The translations under genes and the position numbers were made by a program. From positions 2,852,001 to 2,916,000 of the forward strand of contig OZ220677.1 of assembly GCA_965116335.1 (NCBI GenBank): 64,000 bases of DNA, in the 5' to 3' direction. Every line of letters begins with the position of its first letter. Position 1 is the first letter of the stretch. Positions 1 through 5,416 of this stretch are shown here, piece by piece. The notes beneath the pieces are model-generated. The model had not been told where the DNA came from. It made no database searches and saw only the letters and a list, made by a program, of their open reading frames with translations. Origin of the DNA: G963663315 sp965116335 (GTDB lineage: Bacteria > Pseudomonadota > Gammaproteobacteria > Arenicellales > Poriferihabitantaceae).

Positions 1-258
1 AATCGGAGTTTCCAGATCGGCCACTACGATTTCACAGGCCAGGCCAATACCGACCACCCAGATCATCAATCGCAAGGGAGGGGCAAGCGCATTCAGGAAG
101 GCAACATTCCAGGATGACTCACTATCATCCAGACGTTTGCGTAAAAACGCCAGTATTCCCCGGGTCGCCAGACTCAAGACCAGAGTTACGGCCAGAATCA
201 CGACCACCTGCAAAGCCAGTGAATCCCGATTGAACAGATTGATTAATGAATCAGGCAT
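1..258 (-). CDS. MscS-like mechanosensitive channel, N-terminal part (cut by window edge)
   Basis: An 86-codon open frame starts at ATG 256-258 and runs off the left edge without a stop. It begins MPDSLINLFNRDSLALQ and continues into a hydrophobic segment (VVVILAVTLVLSLATRGILA), a basic stretch (FLRKRLDD), and a second hydrophobic segment near residues 68-80. This layout, short periplasmic N-terminus, first helix, charged loop, second helix, resembles the start of small-conductance mechanosensitive channels with extra N-terminal helices. The pore domain is outside the window, so the family call is an inference from layout and composition. It sits 36 bp downstream of glpE on the same strand. 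Confidence 0.5.
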   Translation of the reverse strand, partial: MPDSLINLFNRDSLALQVVVILAVTLVLSLATRGILAFLRKRLDDSESSWNVAFLNALAPPLRLMIWVVGIGLACEIVVADLETPI

Positions 259-294
259 TGTTCTGTATTGAGTCAGTCCGCTAATCCCAGGAGA

Positions 295-594
295 TTATTC
301 CTGTTTGGCCCATTCGGCATAACCGCCGTTCAGACTGTAGCTCTTCCCGAATCCCTGGTTGCTGAAAAAGTCCGCCGCTCCCTTGCTCATATTGCCATGA
401 TAGCAACAGACGATCAGTGGCCGAGCCTTGTCCGCGCCTTCGATAAAAGACTGGACGTTGCTGTTGTCGATATGGATGGCGTTCTCAATATGTCCCGCTG
501 ACCAGGACGCAGCATCCCGAATATCAACAATAATCGGGTCCTCGCTATCAATCAGCACTCTGGCTTTTTCAATGTCTATGTTTTCGAATGGCAT
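295..594 (-). CDS. glpE: Thiosulfate sulfurtransferase, single rhodanese domain
   Basis: A 99-residue single-domain rhodanese. It transfers sulfane sulfur from thiosulfate to cyanide or a thiol acceptor in the cytoplasm. The active-site loop CCYHGNMSKGAA carries the catalytic cysteine at about residue 64 and matches the short six-residue loop of GlpE rather than Cdc25-like rhodaneses. The conserved DIRD (24-27), GHI (34-36) and the C-terminal GG.AEW are present. Length equals the family norm, so this is a complete enzyme. It lies 43 bp after the fic stop and may be read through from it, though the two have no obvious functional link. Confidence 0.88.
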   Translation of the reverse strand: MPFENIDIEKARVLIDSEDPIIVDIRDAASWSAGHIENAIHIDNSNVQSFIEGADKARPLIVCCYHGNMSKGAADFFSNQGFGKSYSLNGGYAEWAKQE

Positions 595-637
595 ATCGGT
601 TGCCCGTGAAATCTCCGATCATTTCAAGAGACCTGTA

Positions 638-1516
638 TCATAACATCTTTCCAATCTTCCATATTCCTTTCTCACGGAAAGCGGGAATAGTCTGGCGCCG
701 GGCGGCGTTAGTGACAGCGGGGGCGGAAAGGCCATGTTGTTTGATGTGGTCCGATAATCTGATAATTTCTTCTCCCCGTAAATAACTCGTTCTTTTGTGC
801 AGGGATTCCATCAGAGCCAGTGCCATAATATTCTCCATAGCCCTGGTCTTCTTGCCGTCCCCATAGTCCCTGAATGCCTGATAATAGCGTTCCTTCTCCG
901 AGTTGCGAATGATCAGTCGAGGCAGTCCGAGTTGCAGTAGTTGAAAGTTGACAAGAACCCGCCCCATGCGCCCGTTGCCATCGCAAAATGGATGAATAGT
1001 CTCAAAATCGAGATGAAAGCGGGCAATCTTATCGAGGAACCAGGAATCCAAATTACTGGAATATTCGATCAGAATGTTATCTATCATGCGTTCTACATGT
1101 TCAGGTGCCGGTGCGATATGAGTACCCACCCGTACATACTCTCCCTGCTTGCGAAAGCGTCCGGCGATGTTGTCATCAATGCCACCAATGAGCATCTGAT
1201 GCAACAACAGCATCAGGTCTTTGTTCAGGTCGCTGTCTTTAGCTCTGGCGCGTTTGTATTCTGTGATGCGAGCCAGATTTTTCGCCTCAAATACTTCTCG
1301 CACTGATACATCGCGGGACAATATCTGTTCCATCAGGATTCTCTCTGTTTCTTCCAGAGTGAGCGTTGAGTTCTCGATTGCATTCGAGTTGTACACGCTC
1401 TCGGCTATCTCCACCTCATCAATCATCACCAGCAACGACTCCCTACCCTGACGTAAGGTATCGTACTCCCGTTTCAAGGTCTGGATACGGTCTCTTATTG
1501 GTTGAGTGGTTGGCAT
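638..1516 (-). CDS. Fic-family protein (AMPylase type) with N-terminal inhibitory motif
   Basis: A 292-residue Fic-domain protein, expected to transfer AMP or a related nucleotide group to a target hydroxyl. The signature HPFCDGNGRMGR is intact at about 175-186. An inhibitory (S/T)xxxE(G/N) motif, SNAIEN, is at 44-49, which places it among Fic proteins that restrain themselves with an N-terminal helix. The C-terminal part (LSAPAVTNAARRQTIPAF) is the usual small winged-helix-like end. The last 24 codons fall in a 73-bp sequence that recurs 3.5 kb away at 4128-4200. The start ATG at 1514-1516 is followed upstream by an AT-rich region with paired inverted repeats. The cellular target is unknown. 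Confidence 0.88.
   Translation of the reverse strand: MPTTQPIRDRIQTLKREYDTLRQGRESLLVMIDEVEIAESVYNSNAIENSTLTLEETERILMEQILSRDVSVREVFEAKNLARITEYKRARAKDSDLNKDLMLLLHQMLIGGIDDNIAGRFRKQGEYVRVGTHIAPAPEHVERMIDNILIEYSSNLDSWFLDKIARFHLDFETIHPFCDGNGRMGRVLVNFQLLQLGLPRLIIRNSEKERYYQAFRDYGDGKKTRAMENIMALALMESLHKRTSYLRGEEIIRLSDHIKQHGLSAPAVTNAARRQTIPAFREKGIWKIGKML
649..721. repeat. 73-bp direct repeat, copy 1 (3' end of fic)
   Basis: This stretch and 4128-4200 match at about 70 of 73 bases and lie in the same orientation, 3479 bp apart. Here it encodes the C-terminus of the intact Fic protein. The two copies bracket fic, the HicB-like gene, the nuclease-like gene and the ATPase. Confidence 0.9.
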
Positions 1517-1532
1517 ACCATCATTATACTAA

Positions 1533-1614
1533 ATTCACGGTAAATTATGTAAATAACGTGAATATAGAGAAAATATGATAACTATTCACTATTTATGAGC
1601 GATAAGAAGTGAAT
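1533..1614. promoter_or_regulatory. Two ATTCAC-type inverted repeats upstream of fic (candidate operator)
   Basis: Between the fic start and the end of the HicB-like gene there are 134 AT-rich bases with no gene. They hold ATTCACG (1533-1539) paired with CGTGAAT (1557-1563), and ATTCACT (1584-1590) paired with AGTGAAT (1608-1614). The half-sites are 17 bp apart in both cases. Such paired dyads just ahead of a toxin-like gene suggest a repressor site. The protein that binds is unknown; the adjacent HicB-like protein with its helix-turn-helix is one candidate. Confidence 0.45.
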
Positions 1615-1650
1615 GAGATTTTGATTTTAGGGTGCGATGGCTATTTTCGT

Positions 1651-2076
1651 CTAGTGGGTACTGACCAGTATATCGCCACCTAGTGAACGGATAAATCGTT
1701 CCAGAGTATCGACTTTGGTATTGTGTCGTGGATTGAGGATACGGCGTACTTCGCTTTCCTTGATGTCCAGAGTTTCGGCAATGGCTACTTTAGTCTGACC
1801 GGATTCGCGGAACTTGATATAGGCAGCTGCTTTCAGCGCAGTAGTCACTGGCACCGAAATCAGTTGTTCTCCGGCTTGTTCAGCCGAAGGTTCGGGAATT
1901 TCCCGACCTTGATTGATACAGCCACAAATAGCTTCATCCAGGGCATCAGCCGCATCAACAAGCGCTTCTTCAATCGTATCGCCCTGAGTGATTACTTCTG
2001 GCATATCCCGGCAGGTGACAACATATCCGCCATCACCGGGGGCTTCTGTGAGGATAACAGGGTAAATATATTTCAT
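1651..2076 (-). CDS. HicB-like protein with C-terminal helix-turn-helix
   Basis: A 141-residue protein in two parts. Residues 1-75 form a HicB-type partial RNase H fold (MKYIYPVILTEAPGDGGYVV, then CRDMPEVITQGDTIEEAL). Residues about 90-135 form an XRE/HTH-like segment (TKVAIAETLDIKESEVRRIL) that would bind DNA. HicB proteins neutralise the RNase HicA and repress their own operon. No hicA lies next to it. Its ATG overlaps the stop of the nuclease-like gene by four bases (ATGA), so it is co-translated with that gene and the ATPase upstream. A longer frame exists to 2313, but the HicB fold begins at this ATG. It could be an antitoxin or regulator for those neighbours. Confidence 0.8.
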   Translation of the reverse strand: MKYIYPVILTEAPGDGGYVVTCRDMPEVITQGDTIEEALVDAADALDEAICGCINQGREIPEPSAEQAGEQLISVPVTTALKAAAYIKFRESGQTKVAIAETLDIKESEVRRILNPRHNTKVDTLERFIRSLGGDILVSTH

Positions 2077-2600
2077 GGTGTTCCGACCAATTGCCGAAAT
2101 TCCAGGGTATTCTTGGCTGGCGCATTGATTTTCAGCATACGTTCCGGCGTATCGTGTTGACCAGATTCTGGCGGTGTTCGCGTTGGTCGTTTCGGTATCC
2201 TGGTGCTGATACTTCTGACCCTGATAAAACGTTGTTGATAATCCTTTTCCTGAAGGAATTGTGGTTCTCGCCAGAACCCACGACCAATGGCGCGGCAATA
2301 GGCTACAAGGCATTGTGCTCCGAGTAATTGTTGTATGATCTCGTTTTTTGAACCTCCTTTGCCACTTTTCATTTCTATGTAAACAATCCAGTTCGCCTTG
2401 TCGGTATGCGCTATAACTATAAAATCAGCCCGTTTACATTCTCCTTTGCTGTTTTTGAAAATACTTTTTGGTGGTGGGAAAGCATCTGCCTTGAACGCGA
2501 TAGTGTTATCTGGAGCATTACGTATCTGTAGAGAATATGCCGATTGTTGTTGGTTGCCGGGTTCCTTCAGAACAACAGTCTTTTTTTCCGTAATGCTCAT
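2073..2600 (-). CDS. PD-(D/E)xK-like putative nuclease, probably frameshifted at its 5' end
   Basis: A 175-residue frame of no family I can name. Residues about 75-105 read KRADFIVIAHTDKANW followed by IVYIEMKSGKG, which fits the D...ExK core of PD-(D/E)xK nucleases, and then a helix with QQLLGAQ. The frame given starts at ATG 2598-2600. However, an ATG at 2656-2658, fused to the ATPase stop as TGATG, opens a different frame (MSDFEVLRDLIHDNMLAPIH) that runs into this one at a run of seven A. One A fewer would join them into a protein of about 194 residues. The 3' end overlaps the HicB-like gene by ATGA. It is most likely the effector of an ATPase-nuclease pair; nuclease activity is inferred from the motif only. 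Confidence 0.6.
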   Translation of the reverse strand: MSITEKKTVVLKEPGNQQQSAYSLQIRNAPDNTIAFKADAFPPPKSIFKNSKGECKRADFIVIAHTDKANWIVYIEMKSGKGGSKNEIIQQLLGAQCLVAYCRAIGRGFWREPQFLQEKDYQQRFIRVRSISTRIPKRPTRTPPESGQHDTPERMLKINAPAKNTLEFRQLVGTP

Positions 2601-2657
2601 GAATCGGGGCTAACATATTGTCGTGGATCAAATCTCGCAATACTTCAAAATCAGACA

Positions 2658-4046
2658 TCATTCATCACCACCCCACACGATGGCATCCTGAATGGCATTC
2701 ATTTTGTTGATGGTTTTGTCGAAACAGCGTACCTCAATCCCGAACTCAGGGTCTATCCTGGCTGGTATGAGTGTATGGTGGCTTCGCCTGTTTTTATTTT
2801 CCTCCAGTTTCATCAACGCTTTCTCTGCTATATAAACCCTGATCTTTTCTGCCGCTATCAGTTCATTGCTTTCGTAGCCTTCTTGTTGGGCAATTTTCTG
2901 CAGGCGAGGACTGTTCTGATTTAACATGATCAGGGTATTGAGCTCCTTGACAATATAGTCGCTGTGGGTAGTTATGAATACACGGATGCCCAGATTCACC
3001 AATCGGGCAAAGAGCCGGGCTATGCGGCGTTGATTTTCCGGGTGCAGATTCAGTTCCGGCTCGTCCACCATCAGCAGGTCACCGGGTTTTGCGACATGAC
3101 GTAAATAGAAACCAATGTCCAGCAGGGAACGCACCGCGCTGGAACTTTCGTCCATGGCAAGTTTTAGTTGCTTGCGTTCAGGCTTGAAATAAATCGTGTC
3201 ATCACTTCCCGCGATGTATTCTCCACCGATGATGTCGGCGAAATCATTCAGTATGTGTGGATGGTTTTCGACCAGAAAGCTGTCTTCTCTGGAAACGTTT
3301 TCAAGTTTCCGAATAAAGTCCACATTCATTTGGACTGGTACGGAGTAATCTTGATAGGACTTGAATAGCAGTTTCATCGGATCAAAGTCTTTATCTGCCC
3401 TACTCATTTCCTCCAGTAGGCGGTTCCGGGCAAAATTCAGTTCTTTACGGAAAATTACCGCGCCGGTGCGCTCTGCGCTGGAAATAAATGGCCGGGTGAG
3501 ATATTTGTCGAAGAGTAATTCAGTGATCCCGTCTGATATTATGTCCTTGATCATTTCAATAGACGCTGCTTTTCTCGCATCATCCATTAGCAGCGAGACC
3601 ACCAGGTCCTTTTCCCCTTCAACTTTGGACAGGGAGAGAAAATCGTCTTCAGCGGACCGTATTCTACGCTCAAAGGAACGATTCCTTATCGGTGACATGG
3701 TTTCCGATTCAAGGGATATTTGAAATTCCGCGCCTTTAAACCGACTCGCTTGCGAAGCAAATACTTTCGGGAGTTCCTGAGTATATTTTTGGCATCCTTC
3801 TGCAAGGATGCTGTTCACATCCAGAGTTTCAACATCAATCCGGGCTACGCCGTCCTTCAGCAGAGTTTCAATTGTTTGACCAGGGATTTTGAATTCCAGC
3901 AAATGTTTCCAACCCCATAAAAATCCGAACAGGGCGTATGTTGCATAGGTTTTCCCCGTATTATTTCCGCCACAAATAAGAGTCAACTCGCCCAGTTCAA
4001 ATTCCGCCTGTTTGAGGATACCGAGGTTTTTTATACTGATTTTCAT
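2658..4046 (-). CDS. AAA/ABC-type ATPase (OLD/RecF-like), probable defence ATPase
   Basis: A 462-residue ATPase of the SMC/RecF-like kind seen in many defence systems. It has Walker A GGNNTGKT at 26-33, a signature-like SSSAVRSL near 301-308, Walker B LLMVDEPELNLHP at 324-336 and an H-loop (ITTHSDY) with His 361. The start chosen is ATG 4044-4046 (MKISIKNLGILKQAEF), because this is where ATPases of this class begin. The frame stays open to 4154, but that part is read from the duplicated fic end. Its stop overlaps a downstream ATG as TGATG. It probably acts as the sensor or motor for the nuclease-like product. Confidence 0.8.
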   Translation of the reverse strand: MKISIKNLGILKQAEFELGELTLICGGNNTGKTYATYALFGFLWGWKHLLEFKIPGQTIETLLKDGVARIDVETLDVNSILAEGCQKYTQELPKVFASQASRFKGAEFQISLESETMSPIRNRSFERRIRSAEDDFLSLSKVEGEKDLVVSLLMDDARKAASIEMIKDIISDGITELLFDKYLTRPFISSAERTGAVIFRKELNFARNRLLEEMSRADKDFDPMKLLFKSYQDYSVPVQMNVDFIRKLENVSREDSFLVENHPHILNDFADIIGGEYIAGSDDTIYFKPERKQLKLAMDESSSAVRSLLDIGFYLRHVAKPGDLLMVDEPELNLHPENQRRIARLFARLVNLGIRVFITTHSDYIVKELNTLIMLNQNSPRLQKIAQQEGYESNELIAAEKIRVYIAEKALMKLEENKNRRSHHTLIPARIDPEFGIEVRCFDKTINKMNAIQDAIVWGGDE

Positions 4047-4127
4047 ATCATTACTGTTATTGGCACTGATTTCGCCATCAGGCTGGGGCAGTCCGGTTAT
4101 TCTATCAGTCCCGGACGGGGAATTCTC

Positions 4128-4200
4128 TTCCAATCTTCCATACTCCTTTCTCACGGAAAGCAGGAATAGTCTGGCGCCGGGCGGCGTTAGTGACGGCGGG
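4128..4200 (-). pseudogene. Fic C-terminus remnant; second copy of the 73-bp repeat
   Basis: In the frame matching the intact Fic protein this segment reads NAARRQTIPAFREKGVWKIG and then runs to a stop a few codons later. Nothing upstream of it resembles the rest of fic, so only about 24 codons remain. It lies about 80 bp ahead of the ATPase start. Confidence 0.8.
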
Positions 4201-4243
4201 AGCTGGGAGCGGACAACTCTGCACTTTGCCTGATGCTGAAATT

Positions 4244-4271
4244 TTGACTATACTGGTCTTTGTGCTATAAC
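4244..4271 (+). promoter_or_regulatory. Sigma70-type promoter for the Phd/VapB antitoxin gene
   Basis: TTGACT (4244-4249), a 16-bp spacer and TATAAC (4266-4271) precede the ATG at 4287. Transcription would begin about ten bases before the start codon, and no Shine-Dalgarno sequence is visible, so the message may be nearly leaderless. Confidence 0.6.
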
Positions 4272-4286
4272 CAAACAAGTCATTTT

Positions 4287-4577
4287 ATGGCGACTGCAAC
4301 CGTATCAGAACTGAAAAGGTCAATCAGTGCTTGCCTGCGTCAGGTTAAGGCTGGTGAAGAATTGTTAATTACCGAGCATGGCCGTCCCGTTGCGCGCCTG
4401 TTGTCGGTCAAGGATATTGCGTCTTTGCCCGAGAGCCTGCTGGACATGGAGAAACGCGGCCTATTGAAACGCCCTGAAAAAACCCTGTCGGCAGATTTCT
4501 GGAGCCTGCCGCGCCCTGCAGATCCAAAGGCGACCGTGCGTTCGGTAGTCTTGCAGGAACGACGGGAAGGCTGGTGA
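4287..4577 (+). CDS. Type II antitoxin, Phd/YefM (VapB) family, orphan
   Basis: A 96-residue antitoxin. The N-terminal fold is typical of the family: MATATVSELKRSISACL, then VKAGEELLITEHGRPVARL. The C-terminal tail (PRPADPKATVRSVVLQERRE) is the toxin-binding end seen in VapB proteins paired with PIN toxins. In such pairs the toxin starts inside the antitoxin stop. Here a GTG does overlap the TGA (GTGA, 4574-4577), but the toxin reading stops matching after six codons. The antitoxin therefore has no partner in this window. An upstream ATG at 4260 is in frame but precedes the family start. Confidence 0.82.
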   Translation: MATATVSELKRSISACLRQVKAGEELLITEHGRPVARLLSVKDIASLPESLLDMEKRGLLKRPEKTLSADFWSLPRPADPKATVRSVVLQERREGW

Positions 4578-4591
4578 AATTTTGGGATACA
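4574..4591 (+). pseudogene. VapC (PIN-domain toxin) stump, first six codons only
   Basis: GTG AAA TTT TGG GAT ACA reads VKFWDT, the usual opening of VapC toxins of this class (VKFWDTSAL-type), and overlaps the antitoxin stop in the normal way. After the sixth codon the reading (PTIFKSHRPSFFPW) is the antisense of the neighbouring membrane-protein gene. The rest of the toxin has been deleted, with the break near 4591-4601. Confidence 0.65.
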
Positions 4592-4601
4592 CCGACAATC
4601 T

Positions 4602-4892
4602 TTAAGAGTCATCGCCCTTCGTTTTTCCCTTGGTTGCGGTGCGTTCAGCAAACCAATAGGTCAATATCCCGGTTGCAATTGGAAGTATCAACATGAACAC
4701 ATCCTTGGCGTTGGTAAAACTTGTACCGTTTAGCCCCCCGACACCAGCTGCCACCATCAACAGGAATCCACCGACAAACACGAATGCACCAGCGGCGTAG
4801 GTGACGAGAATCCGCACATAACTCCGCATTATTTTTCTTTTTGCATCGTAATCATTTGATGAAGTTTGTTCTGTTTCGGTTCCTTCAAACAT
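4602..4892 (-). CDS. Small membrane protein, two transmembrane helices
   Basis: A 96-residue protein of unknown function. It has a polar, acidic N-terminus (MFEGTETEQTSSNDYDAKRK) and then two hydrophobic helices, around residues 25-47 (YVRILVTYAAGAFVFVGGFL) and 62-80 (DVFMLILPIATGILTYWF), ending in a basic tail. Its ATG lies inside the end of the upstream gene (eight-base overlap, ATGTTTGA), so the two are translated together. An earlier in-frame ATG at 4931 lies deep inside the upstream gene and is less likely. Confidence 0.65.
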   Translation of the reverse strand: MFEGTETEQTSSNDYDAKRKIMRSYVRILVTYAAGAFVFVGGFLLMVAAGVGGLNGTSFTNAKDVFMLILPIATGILTYWFAERTATKGKTKGDDS

Positions 4893-5079
4893 GATCTTCC
4901 TCGGCACGTAAATCCCACAACTGATCAACATCAGCGGAAATATTGTCTATTTTCTCCGTAAATCCTCTGATGTACACATATCCCACAATCGCGATCAAGG
5001 CAGGTAGCGCAACAGCAACAATCGCCATGAATATGGAGATGATTTGCAGATAGAGTGAAATGCTTATCTGATCACACAT
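4885..5079 (-). CDS. Small membrane protein, one transmembrane helix
   Basis: A 64-residue protein: one long hydrophobic helix (residues about 8-34, LYLQIISIFMAIVAVALPAL and onward) followed by a charged cytoplasmic tail with a short amphipathic stretch (FTEKIDNISADVDQLWDL). The start chosen is ATG 5077-5079; an in-frame ATG at 5136 would lie inside the upstream GIY-YIG gene. It sits between the GIY-YIG gene (5-bp gap) and the two-helix protein (8-bp overlap). Function is not recognisable. Confidence 0.6.
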   Translation of the reverse strand: MCDQISISLYLQIISIFMAIVAVALPALIAIVGYVYIRGFTEKIDNISADVDQLWDLRAEEDHV

Positions 5080-5084
5080 TGTGA

Positions 5085-5303
5085 TCAGATCGCTCTTCTG
5101 GTGGGGTTTCCCCTGTTCGTCTGCTCTCTTTCCCAACTCAAGGCTGCATCGCGGGTTGTGGCTCGGCCAACCTGCTTGATGTGACCACCATCTCCATACT
5201 TTTGTTTATGTTCCCGTTCGCGCCTGTCCAAATCGTTGGTTATTCCCGCGTGAACGACTTTATGGCCTTGTTTGAAGTGATATTTGTAAGTATCTCTTGA
5301 CAT
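5085..5303 (-). CDS. Small GIY-YIG-type nuclease-like protein
   Basis: A 72-residue protein beginning MSRDTYKYHFKQGHKVVHAG. The YKYHF and HAGITNDLDRREREHKQ stretches match the first strands and helix of a compact GIY-YIG fold: the Y.Y and the G(I/Y)T motif, then the arginine-rich helix. A conserved tail follows (GGHIKQVGRATTRDAALSWE). The family's catalytic glutamate is plausibly in WEREQ near residue 60, but such minimal versions are not characterised. It is the first gene of a three-gene cassette with two tiny membrane proteins downstream. The start ATG at 5301-5303 fits the fold. Confidence 0.65.
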   Translation of the reverse strand: MSRDTYKYHFKQGHKVVHAGITNDLDRREREHKQKYGDGGHIKQVGRATTRDAALSWEREQTNRGNPTRRAI

Positions 5304-5416
5304 TTTTCAGTCCTCTGAAAGGTATAAGTTCCGAGTATATATGTTTCGGTAACTGAGAGGTGAGATTTTAGGATACATTGACCATATTTCATCCAACTCC
5401 GGGCAGTCACACAGAA

